This document shows, piece by piece, positions 16,754 through 26,017 of a stretch of DNA of 64,000 bases. How positions within the stretch are numbered: the first letter of the stretch is position 1; each line of letters begins with the position of its first letter. The notes beneath the pieces are model-generated. The model saw nothing but the letters and a program-made list of their open reading frames with translations. It searched no databases and was not told the origin of the DNA. A program made the translations under genes and the position numbers. Origin of the DNA: a bacterium (GTDB taxonomy: Bacteria; Pseudomonadota; Gammaproteobacteria; UBA6186; Azoamicaceae); NCBI GenBank assembly GCA_027364575.1, contig DAHXPC010000002.1, positions 62,001 through 126,000 of the forward strand. Reading direction: 5' to 3'.

Positions 16754-18498
16754 TGGCGCCAGGATTATCAAGAGTAAAAATGGATCTTAACTTTACCGTT
16801 TTTAAGCAAAGCTTTTCGTTGTTTTTTTCATCAAAATTATTAAAAGATCCTACTGTGCGCACCCGGGGGATGATCGCAATTTTGCTTGTTTTGATTGATA
16901 TCGCGGTGGTAAGTTTAATCCCCTATTGTACGAAGCAAATTGTCGACGCCCTCTCCATCAATCTCTTAAATAGTGTTTGGATTGCTCTATTTTTTTTAAG
17001 TATTTTTTGGATTTTGGATAAAATCCTTAGCCACATACAAGATATTATATTGTTCCCGGTTATTAATAGAATGATCCGCGGAATTACCCATGCAGTGGTT
17101 GATCATATTCACCAAATTCCATTAACGGATTATAAAAAATTATCGATATCAGAAGTTATTAATTGCATCCGACGTATCAGCCTGAGCGCGCGTGCTTTTA
17201 TTAAAATATTACTTTTACTCATTATTCCAACAACCTTCAAATTACTGATTGCGGTTATGATAACCATTAAAGCAGGATTATTTGGCTGGCTATTGGTGCC
17301 AGGCATTTTGATCTCTCTAATGCTTTTATACAAAGGGACACAATGGTATATCGCCGCCAGGGGATCTGCCTGGCAAGCCAGCGATATGGTTACCTTATCC
17401 ATCCATGATAGCCTTTTAAACACCAAAATAGTCCGTCCTTTTCACGCATTTGAAATGGAAAAAATAAATTCTATTTTAAGCACGGAAGCCAATCTTTGGA
17501 ACACCACGAATATCCGGTTACATTCTATTTATATCTTCATTGGCATTTTATTAGGAACAACGCTTGGGGCCGTATTAATTGGCGTCATACAAGCCATTCA
17601 CAACCAAACCTTAACGATTGGAGATTTTGTTTTCCTTAAAGGTCAGCTGATTGCGGCTTTCTTACCCCTAAGAGCATTTTCAATGGAATTTAGACAATTA
17701 GCAGAATCTATGGTGGATATCAAAAAAATCCTCTCTATTTTTGAAATCCCCCTAGAAGAAAATATAAAAAAACCTTCTACGCTTGTTAAAGCCCCTGAAA
17801 ATGCGATTGAAGTAGAAAATGCCAGTTTTTCCTATGACGCACAAAAAAGCATTTTCAGTCACCTTTCATTATCCATCAAAAAGGGCGAAAAAATTGCTAT
17901 TATTGGAAAAAATGGCAGTGGAAAATCAGCTTTAATTAATTTACTGGCAAACATTTACAAGCCACTTGTCGGAAGTCTTTATATTAACGGCCAACCGATA
18001 GAAAACCTGACTCCCAATACTTTATCGGCGCTTATCCATTTTATTCCGCAAGATTTTCGTCTCTTTAATAAAAGCTTGCGTTATAATATGACTTATGGCA
18101 TGCGAGGCGTATCAAATGATGCGTTGCTACAAGTGGCAAAAGATGTGGATCTTCTGGACACTATCGAACACATGGAAAAAGGATTTGATACCTTGGTTGG
18201 CGAAATGGGAACCAAGCTTTCAGGGGGAGAAAAACAAAAAGTTGCTTTAGCCCGAGCGCTATTATTAAAACCGGAAATTTTATTATTAGATGAAACGACC
18301 AGCTCATTGAATAATGAAAGCGAAAAGAAAATTTTAAAAGTCTTGTTTTCTTCTATTCCAACCGTTATCCTGACTTCTCATAAAACTTCTATTTTGGGTT
18401 GCGTACACAAAATTTTAAAAATGCAGGATGGGACGCTACACGTTGCCATTCCGCCTGTACTCGATACTGATCCAACTGCATTTATACACGGAATCTGA
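16753..18498 (+). CDS. ABC transporter, fused permease and ATPase (exporter type)
   Basis: 581 aa. Residues about 35-310 contain five to six transmembrane helices of the ABC type 1 exporter fold. The rest is a nucleotide-binding domain with Walker A GKNGSGKS near 385, Q-loop FIPQDF, signature LSGGEKQKVALARALL near 490 and Walker B ILLLDETTSSL. The TLVGEMGTKLSGGEKQ stretch resembles the Atm1/HMT1 branch, but other half-exporters remain possible. It would act as a homodimer in the inner membrane. The start overlaps the yggT stop by one base; an ATG at 16780 with better upstream purines is an alternative. Substrate unknown. Confidence 0.85.
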   Translation: MAPGLSRVKMDLNFTVFKQSFSLFFSSKLLKDPTVRTRGMIAILLVLIDIAVVSLIPYCTKQIVDALSINLLNSVWIALFFLSIFWILDKILSHIQDIILFPVINRMIRGITHAVVDHIHQIPLTDYKKLSISEVINCIRRISLSARAFIKILLLLIIPTTFKLLIAVMITIKAGLFGWLLVPGILISLMLLYKGTQWYIAARGSAWQASDMVTLSIHDSLLNTKIVRPFHAFEMEKINSILSTEANLWNTTNIRLHSIYIFIGILLGTTLGAVLIGVIQAIHNQTLTIGDFVFLKGQLIAAFLPLRAFSMEFRQLAESMVDIKKILSIFEIPLEENIKKPSTLVKAPENAIEVENASFSYDAQKSIFSHLSLSIKKGEKIAIIGKNGSGKSALINLLANIYKPLVGSLYINGQPIENLTPNTLSALIHFIPQDFRLFNKSLRYNMTYGMRGVSNDALLQVAKDVDLLDTIEHMEKGFDTLVGEMGTKLSGGEKQKVALARALLLKPEILLLDETTSSLNNESEKKILKVLFSSIPTVILTSHKTSILGCVHKILKMQDGTLHVAIPPVLDTDPTAFIHGI

Positions 18499-18507
18499 GA
18501 CCAAAAT

Positions 18508-19107
18508 ATGCACACCCTCCTTCTAGCCAGCAACAATCCAGGGAAAATAGCCGACTTTAGCGCGCTCTCTTCTACCACTATAGTAAAATTAATTCCACAA
18601 GCAGAATTTTCGGTACCTGAAATAGCAGAAACGGGCTTATCCTTTGTTGAAAACGCACTCATTAAAGCACGCCACGCAGCGCCCTTTGCCCCTTTTCCCG
18701 TACTCGCGGATGACTCAGGTCTGATGGTCGAAGATTTAAACGGTGCTCCCGGCCTGTATTCTGCAAGATTTGCAGGGGTCCAGGCGACTGATCAAGAGAA
18801 TATTGAAAAGCTTTTACAAGAATTAGCCAAAGTGCCAAATGCCCGTCGTCGGGCAAAATTTTATTGCGTCGTCGTACTGGTTCGATACCCGCAAGATCCC
18901 GCCCCACTCATTTGTGAAGGAACTTGGGAAGGCGAAATATTAACAGCGCCTCGAGGAACATTGGGATTTGGCTATTTACCCATTTTTTATTCTCCACAGC
19001 ATCAAAAATCCGGGGCCGAGCTCACCGTTGAAGAACGCACCCATAGCAATCATCGTCGGCAAGCCTTTAACCAATTATTAAAAAAATACTTGAGTGAGCA
19101 TGCATAA
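18508..19107 (+). CDS. rdgB: XTP/dITP diphosphatase (house-cleaning NTPase)
   Basis: 199 aa, standard for RdgB/HAM1. It hydrolyses dITP and XTP to the monophosphate to keep deaminated purines out of DNA. The N-terminal LLASNNPGKIADF matches the (S/T)xNxxK motif, and ADDSGLMVEDLNGAPGLYSAR and GFGYLPIFY are family signatures, though the usual GYDPxF aspartate is replaced by leucine in GYLPIF. FVENALIKARHA is also conserved. It starts 9 bases after the ABC gene stop and overlaps hemW at its end, as in many gammaproteobacteria. Confidence 0.94.
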   Translation: MHTLLLASNNPGKIADFSALSSTTIVKLIPQAEFSVPEIAETGLSFVENALIKARHAAPFAPFPVLADDSGLMVEDLNGAPGLYSARFAGVQATDQENIEKLLQELAKVPNARRRAKFYCVVVLVRYPQDPAPLICEGTWEGEILTAPRGTLGFGYLPIFYSPQHQKSGAELTVEERTHSNHRRQAFNQLLKKYLSEHA

Positions 19108-20242
19108 TCTTATTCCACTATCTCTTTACATACACATCCCCTGGTGCATAAAAAAATGCCCCTACTGTGATTTTAATTCTTATGCGATTCAAGCAGGAAT
19201 TCCAGAAAAAGAATATATCGCAATGCTGACGGAGGATCTAACTGCTGACTTATCATTGGCTCAGAACCGCACAATTAAAAGTATTTTTTTTGGCGGCGGC
19301 ACCCCAAGCCTTTTTTCTCCCCTGGCTGTCGAGAAAATTTTAAATCAAGTTTCTCATTCTTTGACACTGGATCCAAATATTGAAGTAACCCTAGAAGCCA
19401 ATCCTGGGACACATGAACATAAAGCTTTTAGTGACTATCGATTGGCTGGCATTAATCGAATTTCCCTGGGTGCTCAAAGCTTTCAAGATGATAAATTAGC
19501 AACCCTGGGGCGGGTACATACCGCTGATGAAACTAAAGCTGCCATTGACTGTATTGCTAACGCAAATTTTAATAGCTACAACCTCGATTTAATGTATGGC
19601 TTACCCAATCAAACCGTTGAAGACGCGCTCTCTGATCTCGAAACCGCCTTAAGTTTTTCGCCGCCCCATCTTTCTTGGTATAATTTAACCATAGAGCCAA
19701 ATACTATTTTTCATCATCAAAAGCCGCCCCTCCCGCCGGATGAAACCCTTGAGGAAATGCAACTGGCCGGTCAATCACGATTGGCTGCCCACGGGCTTTT
19801 GCAATATGAGGTGTCTGCCTATGCCAAAACCAATCATCAATGCCAGCATAATCTGAATTATTGGCAATTTGGCGATTATTTAGGGATAGGTGCAGGGGCG
19901 CATGCAAAAATTACGGATACTGAAAAAAATACCATTACGCGTTATTGGAAAACCCGTTATCCAAAAAATTATTTAGAAACAGATGGTCCTAAAATTGCAG
20001 GCTGTAAGATTATTCCAACGGAAGAGCTTGCGCTTGAGTTTATGTTAAACGGGCTTCGATTAAACGAGGGGGCAAGAATTTCACATTATGAAGAGCGAAC
20101 CGGGCTTTCAATCTCTACTATTCTTCCCATATTAGAAAAAGCCAAGCAGCAAGAGCTTCTCACCTTTAATCAAGAAATAATTGTGCCCACAGAATTGGGT
20201 AAACGTTTTTTAAATGATTTAACTGGGCTATTTTTTTCCTGA
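19100..20242 (+). CDS. hemW: Radical SAM heme chaperone HemW
   Basis: 380 aa from ATG 19100; a GTG at 19094 is also in frame, and both overlap the rdgB end. The radical SAM cluster motif CxxxCxxC is CIKKCPYC near residues 15-22, followed by DFNSY, the SAM-binding FFGGGTPSLF and the LEANPGT segment, with a C-terminal HemN_C domain. HemW was long called coproporphyrinogen oxidase-like but is a heme-binding chaperone that loads heme onto respiratory enzymes. The last gene of the proC operon. Confidence 0.94.
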   Translation: MHNLIPLSLYIHIPWCIKKCPYCDFNSYAIQAGIPEKEYIAMLTEDLTADLSLAQNRTIKSIFFGGGTPSLFSPLAVEKILNQVSHSLTLDPNIEVTLEANPGTHEHKAFSDYRLAGINRISLGAQSFQDDKLATLGRVHTADETKAAIDCIANANFNSYNLDLMYGLPNQTVEDALSDLETALSFSPPHLSWYNLTIEPNTIFHHQKPPLPPDETLEEMQLAGQSRLAAHGLLQYEVSAYAKTNHQCQHNLNYWQFGDYLGIGAGAHAKITDTEKNTITRYWKTRYPKNYLETDGPKIAGCKIIPTEELALEFMLNGLRLNEGARISHYEERTGLSISTILPILEKAKQQELLTFNQEIIVPTELGKRFLNDLTGLFFS

Positions 20243-20476
20243 TTTTTTAAAATTGTAGGTTACGAAAAATTCCCAATGAGCAAAAAATGGAAATCCGGAA
20301 CCAAATTGTTAGTTAAGGAATATTTGAATGGCTATGGGCGTAATTAGCAGGGTCCTGATACACCCTCTTAGGGTTATAGGTAACCGAATCACTTTTTGGA
20401 CGAAAAAGAATTAGCGGTTGCTTTTGGAGTATGGGTGAATGGATAATACAAGCTCTATTTTAGGAATTTAGTCCGA

Positions 20477-21592
20477 ATGAAAAAAAGTGTTTATTTGATT
20501 ATTGTTGCGGCGGTGTGTGTATCGGGATTTTGGATCTCAGCCCCCAAAACTAAATTATCTCTTCTCAGTACTGTTGTAAAATACTGGGCGAGGATGCGAG
20601 TTTCTAAGCCGAGCAGCTTTGTAGATGAAAAGGTTTTAAAGCAAAAAATAGCGGTGGGATTACCCGCTTGGGCGCAAGAACAAATTACAGCCGATCTCTC
20701 AAAATTTTCAAACATCACCCCTAAAGAACTCGATGAATATTTTGTATCTGAGAATGATACACATAATCGATTAATGCGGGTAAAAATAACCAACAGTCAA
20801 CTTGAAACAATTGTCCAAGACCCATCGATACTTGCGCTTAAGTCTTATAAAATCATTCGAAACATGTTAGAATTTTTAGCCGAAAATCATTACATTCCTG
20901 ATACTGATTTTATTTTATGCTTACAAGATTTTCTAGTTGTTTCAAGATCGACGCCTGTGCCAATCTTCACTTTTGCTAAAGATATAACGGTTCCGGTTGA
21001 AAAAGATTTAATATTGGTGCCTGACTGGATGAATTTGCGTTCTGTTTCAGAACTGAAAGTGCGTATAGCATATGCCAATTATCTTTTTCCTTGGGAGAAG
21101 AAACAACCTTATCTGTTTTGGCGGGGTAGTTTAGCCGACAGTTCGGGTTTTCGTCATACGCTAGTGTCTCTAACAAAAGAATATCCGCTGCTCATAAATG
21201 CGCAGTTTTCGCAAAATAACCCTGCCGAATACCTATCGGAAGATCAGCATGTGCAGTATCGTCATCAAATTACGATTGATGGATCACGTGCTACTTGGGA
21301 GAGATTAGTTTGGCAATTACGTACAAATTGCCTAGTGTTTAAACATCAAAGCAACCAGGTCCAATGGTTTTACAAAGGCATTGTTCCAAATGTCCATTAT
21401 CTTTCAATTCAAGATGAAGCGTCACTGTTAAAATCAATCGCTTGGTCGGAGCAACATCCTAAAGAAACACAAGATATTATTGCGCATGCAATGAGATTTT
21501 CAGATGAAAATTTAACAATCGAAGACATGTATCATTATTGGATAGGTGTATTGACGGCTTATTCAAAGCGGATGCCAAGCCTTAACGAATAG
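20477..21592 (+). CDS. Glycosyltransferase family 90 (CAP10/Rumi-like) protein
   Basis: 371 aa. An N-terminal hydrophobic helix (residues 4-22) could be a signal anchor. The body matches the Glyco_transf_90 (CAP10, POGLUT/Rumi) fold: ILVPDWMNL near 180, KQPYLFWRGSLADSSGFR near 210-225, a YRHQITIDGSRATWERL segment near 262-278, then VFKHQSNQVQWFYKGIVPNVHYLSI. Eukaryotic members glucosylate or xylosylate EGF repeats; bacterial ones are linked to LPS or capsule modification. A 28-codon frame at 20328-20414 with an AAGGAA site upstream is too short to call. A single gene in an accessory position suggests lateral gain. Acceptor unknown. Confidence 0.8.
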   Translation: MKKSVYLIIVAAVCVSGFWISAPKTKLSLLSTVVKYWARMRVSKPSSFVDEKVLKQKIAVGLPAWAQEQITADLSKFSNITPKELDEYFVSENDTHNRLMRVKITNSQLETIVQDPSILALKSYKIIRNMLEFLAENHYIPDTDFILCLQDFLVVSRSTPVPIFTFAKDITVPVEKDLILVPDWMNLRSVSELKVRIAYANYLFPWEKKQPYLFWRGSLADSSGFRHTLVSLTKEYPLLINAQFSQNNPAEYLSEDQHVQYRHQITIDGSRATWERLVWQLRTNCLVFKHQSNQVQWFYKGIVPNVHYLSIQDEASLLKSIAWSEQHPKETQDIIAHAMRFSDENLTIEDMYHYWIGVLTAYSKRMPSLNE

Positions 21593-21617
21593 GTAAAAGA
21601 AAACAGTTCGTGAACAG

Positions 21618-21843
21618 TTATTTATGCAGATTTTGCTCCCCATATTTCTTCCGATATCCGCGCGGTCCCGCAATGAATGCATTGACTTGTTGATTTGGCA
21701 TTAAGAAGGTATTGAAAGAGGCAAGGGCTACAATCAGTGCAAACATTCTAGGATAGGATCAGCGCCACAATATAGAGGGCAAATTCTACCCCAATGGGAC
21801 CCATGACTGTATTGTACTTAGCAACAAAATAGCCATTTACAGG
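21618..21843 (-). pseudogene. Truncated, frameshifted remnant of an SLC13-type transporter gene
   Basis: Read on the minus strand, this is a second, decayed copy of the 3' end of the transporter gene at 23135-24982. It encodes a stretch like VMGPIGVEFALYIVA, then after a frameshift RMFALIVALASFNTFLMPNQ, then QQVNAFIAGPRGYR, ending at a TAA complementary to 21618-21620. Intact counterparts are VLVPIALELAIQIGA and RMFALIVALASSNTFLMPNQ. The frameshift is explained by a duplicated 5-base TATCC near 21755. The remnant stops exactly where the palindrome of the AAA_14 gene begins. Confidence 0.82.
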
Positions 21844-21876
21844 CCGCATATCCGTACCTATAATACGGATATGCGG
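21836..21876 (+). promoter_or_regulatory. Palindromic promoter of the AAA_14 gene, apparently leaderless
   Basis: Perfect 13-base arms, CCGCATATCCGTA (21844-21856) and TACGGATATGCGG (21864-21876), surround a 7-base loop. A -35 box TTTACA (21836-21841), a 17-base spacer and a consensus -10 TATAAT (21859-21864) coincide with it. The predicted start of transcription is about 21871, the A of the ATG, so the mRNA would have no leader. The symmetric site covers the spacer, the -10 and the start codon, a layout expected of autorepression or of a translational hairpin. Confidence 0.65.
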
Positions 21877-23112
21877 GGTATAAAAAGAAATTTAGAATCG
21901 AAAGCCAAAACATTACTGGATTTATTTCCAGCTGTAATTATTTTGGGAGCGCGCCAGACTGGAAAAACCACGCTTGCCCAAAGGTTAAAGCCAAACTGGA
22001 CCTACATTGATTTAGAGAAACCGAGTGATTATGAAAGGATCTCTCAAGATCCTGAGTTCTTCTTTAAACAATATCCCAGTCAGGTCATTATTGATGAGGC
22101 ACAACATTACCCCATTATTTTTAAAATATTGCGGGGCGTCATCGATAACGACAGAAGCTTGACAGGACGCTTTATTATTACAGGCTCGAGTAGCCCAGAA
22201 CTTCTTAAGCAAACTTCAGAAAGTCTGGCCGGCAGAGTGGCCTTATTAGAACTTGGAACCTTAAAATCTAATGAATATTATGAACAGCCCTTGAGTTCAT
22301 TTTATTCTTTATTCAAATCTACACTTTGTGTAGAAGCAATCAATGATATTCTTCCAAGCATATCTCCTTTAGCCTCTCATGACATCCAATTGCCTTGGAT
22401 AAAAGGAGGCTATCCAGAGCCTGTGTTAAAATCCAATGAAACATTTTACAATCATTGGATGGCTGCTTATCAAGATACCTATATTAATAGGGATATTGCT
22501 GCACTATTTCCAAGATTAAATCGAGTGGCTTACCGTCGCTTCATAATGTTACTGTGTAAACTTTCCGGCAATATTTTAAATAAGCGTGATCTGGCTCGCA
22601 CTGTTGAAATTGGCGAAAAAAGCATATCTGAATATTTAACGATTGCTACAGGCACTTTTCTTTGGCGAAGCCTACCTAGTTATGAAGGAAACATTATAAA
22701 ATCTATTGTAAAAATGCCAAAAGGGCATATCCAAGATACAGGGCTAATGCATTATTTTCTTAAAATAAGTACGTTTGAAGATCTTTATGAAAGTGTATTT
22801 ATTGGAGATTCCTTTGAAGCGTTTGTTGTTGAAGAACTTATTAAAGGCTTACAAGCAACGGATGTCAGCAATTGGGAACCCTATTATTATCGTACTCGAG
22901 ACGGAGCAGAAATCGATCTTATTCTTGAGGGGCCTTTCGGTTGTCTTCCCATCGAAATAAAATTCGGCGTACAAACCCATCTAAAACAATTATCTGCCCT
23001 AAAGCGGTTTATTGATGAACTCAATTTACCATTTGGGATCGTTATTAATCAAGCTGAAAGGCCGCAATGGCTAACCCCTAAAATTATACAAATCCCCATT
23101 GGCTGGATTTAA
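21871..23112 (+). CDS. AAA_14 / DUF4143 family ATPase
   Basis: 413 aa. The N-terminus has Walker A GARQTGKTT at residues 26-34, Walker B QVIIDEAQ near 72-79 and sensor ITGSSSPELL near 108. The C-terminal DUF4143 part has the nuclease-like arrangement AEIDLIL near 346 and PIEIKFG near 361, matching the D...ExK pattern of PD-(D/E)XK folds. These proteins are common in bacteria and archaea, patchily spread and of unknown role. The start at 21871 is fixed by the conserved IKRNLESKAKTLL and by the promoter, which leaves no room for a ribosome site. It lies between a transporter remnant and the intact transporter, so it looks like an inserted cassette. Confidence 0.92.
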   Translation: MRGIKRNLESKAKTLLDLFPAVIILGARQTGKTTLAQRLKPNWTYIDLEKPSDYERISQDPEFFFKQYPSQVIIDEAQHYPIIFKILRGVIDNDRSLTGRFIITGSSSPELLKQTSESLAGRVALLELGTLKSNEYYEQPLSSFYSLFKSTLCVEAINDILPSISPLASHDIQLPWIKGGYPEPVLKSNETFYNHWMAAYQDTYINRDIAALFPRLNRVAYRRFIMLLCKLSGNILNKRDLARTVEIGEKSISEYLTIATGTFLWRSLPSYEGNIIKSIVKMPKGHIQDTGLMHYFLKISTFEDLYESVFIGDSFEAFVVEELIKGLQATDVSNWEPYYYRTRDGAEIDLILEGPFGCLPIEIKFGVQTHLKQLSALKRFIDELNLPFGIVINQAERPQWLTPKIIQIPIGWI

Positions 23113-23134
23113 ATGAATGAAAGATGCTTCAAAA

Positions 23135-24982
23135 TCAAACCAACATAAAATTAACGGTAGCTAACATGATTATCCAGTAAAGCACCGTCATTCCACCCCC
23201 GATTTTTAAAAAGTGTTTAACCCGATATCCGCCAGGCCCTGCAATTAAGGCGTTGACTTGTTGATTTGGCATTAAGAAGGTATTGGAAGAGGCAAGGGCT
23301 ACAATCAATGCAAACATTCTAGGATCAGCTCCTATCTGGATCGCCAGTTCTAAAGCAATAGGCACCAAAACCACGGTGGCGCCTACATTTGAAATCACCA
23401 GACCAAAAACAGTTGCTAAGAAGGCAAGTCCTATTTGAATCGCCCAGCTTGGCAGCACTTCATATAAAAGCGGCGTGTGTTGAATTAACCAATCGGCAGC
23501 ATAGGTGGTTTTCATCACCAAGCCTAAAGGAATTAAGCCTGCAACTAAAAAAACGGTTTTCCAGCTGACACTTTCATAGGCCTCATCAATCGAAAGAACC
23601 CCGGTTGCGATCATGCCAGCCGCGCCTAATAATAAACCGACCGGAACGGGGAATTTTCCTAAAATGATTAATAAAATCGACACCATAAAAAAAATGACCG
23701 CGTACCACACTTTTTTAGGACGTACCTCTTCGCGCGGATAAGCGGTGGTTATCACCACAAAGTCGGGATCTTTATGGAAGTCTGCCAAAGTTTCCCATAA
23801 GCAAAACATCCCTAAGGTATCTCCTGAACGTATAATTAACGTTTTTAAGGCCTCACCCTGATAAACGGTATTGCCTCTATACACGGCTAAAACATGTACT
23901 CGATGGGTGCGTTTCATATGTAATTCGCCGAGTGCTTGACCAATTAATTGAGAACTGGGGGGTACCACAGCCTCACATAAGCCGGATCTAACGGCATGCA
24001 ACAGCTCGGCAAATACATTTAATCGCGATTGCAACAATAAACCATATCGTTCTGCAAAGGCAGCCACGACTTCTTTATGGCCCATAATGGCGATATAAGC
24101 ATTTTTTTCCAGAATAACTTTCCTAAGCGGTGGAAAGTGCATATCTTGCGCACTATTCACGGCTAACAATGAAGAGGAAGGATCTAATCGGGTTTCAATT
24201 TCTTTCAAAGTAAGACCCACCAAGTCACTCTGATTGGGCACTTTTAATTCAAAAATAGCGCCCCCTTTGCCATAGGTTTTTAAAAAATGTGTCTTCGTCG
24301 TACCACTGCTAAAGGTTTGCGCATGCTCTCTGGGTAAGAATTTTTTTCCGAAAAAAACAAAATAGCAAATACCTATGCATAACAGCGACAAGCCTATGGG
24401 AAACACTGAAAAAAGATGAAAGGGCTCTAGAATACGGGTGCCTTGCGGAAGATATTGGTTAGCGTTTTTAAGCAGGCTGTTTAGCAAAATCAGGGAGCTA
24501 CTCCCAATCATAGTAAGGCCGCCCCCCAGAATAGAACAAAAGGCGATGGGCATTAAAAACCGAGATTTAGGGATACCGGTTCTAATCGTAATTCGTGTAA
24601 CAACCGGAAGTAATAATGCCACAGCCCCTAGGCTTCGCATAAACGCAGACAATAGGCCCGATGTAACCATCAATACGAGATTAATTTTATGGGGATGATC
24701 GCGTCCCAATCTTAAAATGCCGCGTGCCAGCCTTAATGCTATCCCACTTTTTTCAAGGCCCGCACCAATAATCATCACGGCAATCAATGACATGGCGGCT
24801 TCACTCGAAAAGCCAGAGAATAATTGTTCGGGCGGCAGTAGGCGAGTAATGCCCAGAATCACCAGTACCAAAACCGCGACGACATCCATTCGGATCACAT
24901 TTGAAAGCGAAAGACCCGCCGTTAGCATTAAAATGCCCAACACCAAAATTATATCAACTGTTAAGTGAATTTCTGGTAACAC
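23135..24982 (-). CDS. SLC13/DASS-type permease with two RCK_C (TrkA-C) domains
   Basis: 615 aa, about 11-12 transmembrane helices split into two halves by cytosolic regulatory domains (about residues 210-390). The two TrkA-C-like domains are recognisable from LVGLTLKEIETRL and LIGQALGELHMKRTHRVHVLAVYRG. This is the layout of the SAC1/sulfate-dicarboxylate transporter family. The last helices carry SNVGATVVLVPIALEL and ASSNTFLMPNQQVNALI, the latter being the family's SN-P loop. The start is GTG 24982 with AGGAG upstream; an ATG at 24984 is out of frame. Substrate (sulfate, citrate or other anion) cannot be told. A decayed second copy lies at 21618-21843. Confidence 0.88.
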   Translation of the reverse strand: MLPEIHLTVDIILVLGILMLTAGLSLSNVIRMDVVAVLVLVILGITRLLPPEQLFSGFSSEAAMSLIAVMIIGAGLEKSGIALRLARGILRLGRDHPHKINLVLMVTSGLLSAFMRSLGAVALLLPVVTRITIRTGIPKSRFLMPIAFCSILGGGLTMIGSSSLILLNSLLKNANQYLPQGTRILEPFHLFSVFPIGLSLLCIGICYFVFFGKKFLPREHAQTFSSGTTKTHFLKTYGKGGAIFELKVPNQSDLVGLTLKEIETRLDPSSSLLAVNSAQDMHFPPLRKVILEKNAYIAIMGHKEVVAAFAERYGLLLQSRLNVFAELLHAVRSGLCEAVVPPSSQLIGQALGELHMKRTHRVHVLAVYRGNTVYQGEALKTLIIRSGDTLGMFCLWETLADFHKDPDFVVITTAYPREEVRPKKVWYAVIFFMVSILLIILGKFPVPVGLLLGAAGMIATGVLSIDEAYESVSWKTVFLVAGLIPLGLVMKTTYAADWLIQHTPLLYEVLPSWAIQIGLAFLATVFGLVISNVGATVVLVPIALELAIQIGADPRMFALIVALASSNTFLMPNQQVNALIAGPGGYRVKHFLKIGGGMTVLYWIIMLATVNFMLV

Positions 24983-25000
24983 ATTGGCTCTCCTTAGGTT

Positions 25001-25717
25001 TTAGTATAAACCAAGGTACCTAAAGATGAGATCCCAACTTGGATGGCCGAGGCGTAAGCCTCTTTTTTCATATTTCGTTAAAGGACGAAAATCTGGGCGG
25101 GGGACAAATTGTCCTGAACCTGCAATATTTTCAAATTCTGCCATTTCACCTAACACCGACATCATGTGGTGCGCATACGGCGTCCAATCGGTTGCCATAT
25201 GTAGGGTCCCACCGACTTTAAGCTTGCGCGCAATTAATTTGCCAAAAGATGTTTGCACGAGTCGGCGCTTATGGTGCCGGCTTTTAGGCCAGGGATCTGC
25301 AAAAAAAAGCTGTACGGCTGCTAAATAGTGATCAGGGATCGCGTGTTCTAACACTTCTAAGGCATCGGCACAAAAAACGCGAATATTCGATAGTCCTTCT
25401 TTTTGGATAGTCGCTAAAAGATTGCCTACCCCACTCCGATACACCTCTATTCCAATAAAATCCTTGTTTGGTGCATCTTTAGCCATTTGTACTAAAGAGT
25501 GGCCATCTCCAAAACCAATTTCTAAAATTTTTTCGCCCGTACGCTTAAAAATATCGTCAAAATCAATTAGACCCTGACCCTCTGTCTTTACAGAGAGCCC
25601 ATAGATAGGCCATAGCGTTTCTAAGGCGTGGGCTTGGATTTTAGTCATCCTGCCTTCACGACGAACAAAGCTCTGAATACGGCGCTGGTATACCAGAGGA
25701 ACGGTGGGTGTTTCCAT
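25001..25717 (-). CDS. trmB: tRNA (guanine-N7)-methyltransferase
   Basis: 238 aa from ATG 25717; an in-frame GTG at 25726 would add three residues. TrmB methylates G46 in the tRNA variable loop using SAM. The SAM motif EIGFGDGHSLVQMA, FIGIEVYRSGVGNLL, the catalytic-loop signature FFADPWPKSRHHKRRLVQ and the C-terminal KYEKRGLRLGH match the family. The ribosome site is weak. It sits 18 bases downstream of the transporter start on the same strand and is divergent from lptM. Confidence 0.95.
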   Translation of the reverse strand: METPTVPLVYQRRIQSFVRREGRMTKIQAHALETLWPIYGLSVKTEGQGLIDFDDIFKRTGEKILEIGFGDGHSLVQMAKDAPNKDFIGIEVYRSGVGNLLATIQKEGLSNIRVFCADALEVLEHAIPDHYLAAVQLFFADPWPKSRHHKRRLVQTSFGKLIARKLKVGGTLHMATDWTPYAHHMMSVLGEMAEFENIAGSGQFVPRPDFRPLTKYEKRGLRLGHPSWDLIFRYLGLY

Positions 25718-25845
25718 AGCAGTCACTTTACTGAAAAAGATCCATTATTGTCAATTACACGCCCGAATACATAGAGTATCGCTTTTTTCAATTAAAGTAT
25801 TAGTGTTATAGTATAGGCGGCTAGAGAAAGCCTTAAGGAACCCAT

Positions 25846-25971
25846 ATGTGTAATAAAGTGTTTAACTTATTATTATTAGGAAGTGTGATGAGCTTTATGG
25901 CGGGATGTGGTCAGAGTGGGCCGTTATATCTGCCCGATCATCCGCCTCCTATAAAAACATCCAAAATGTAA
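25846..25971 (+). CDS. lptM: Small lipoprotein LptM (YifL)
   Basis: 41 aa. It starts MCNKVFNLLLLG and has a lipobox ending MAGC followed by GQSGPLYLP, the hallmark of LptM/YifL. LptM joins the LptDE translocon in the outer membrane and helps LptD acquire its correct disulfides. An AAGGAA site lies 7 bases before the ATG. A plausible -10 TATAGT is at 25807-25812. The position immediately upstream of dapF is the usual gammaproteobacterial arrangement. Confidence 0.92.
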   Translation: MCNKVFNLLLLGSVMSFMAGCGQSGPLYLPDHPPPIKTSKM

Positions 25972-26017
25972 AACAAAGGGACCCTTTTGTGTATATAAAG
26001 ATATTGAATCTGAGCGC

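Noticed and set aside
20328..20414. 28-codon frame upstream of the GT90 gene
   Set aside because: A purine-rich site precedes it, but there is no recognisable protein feature; could be chance.
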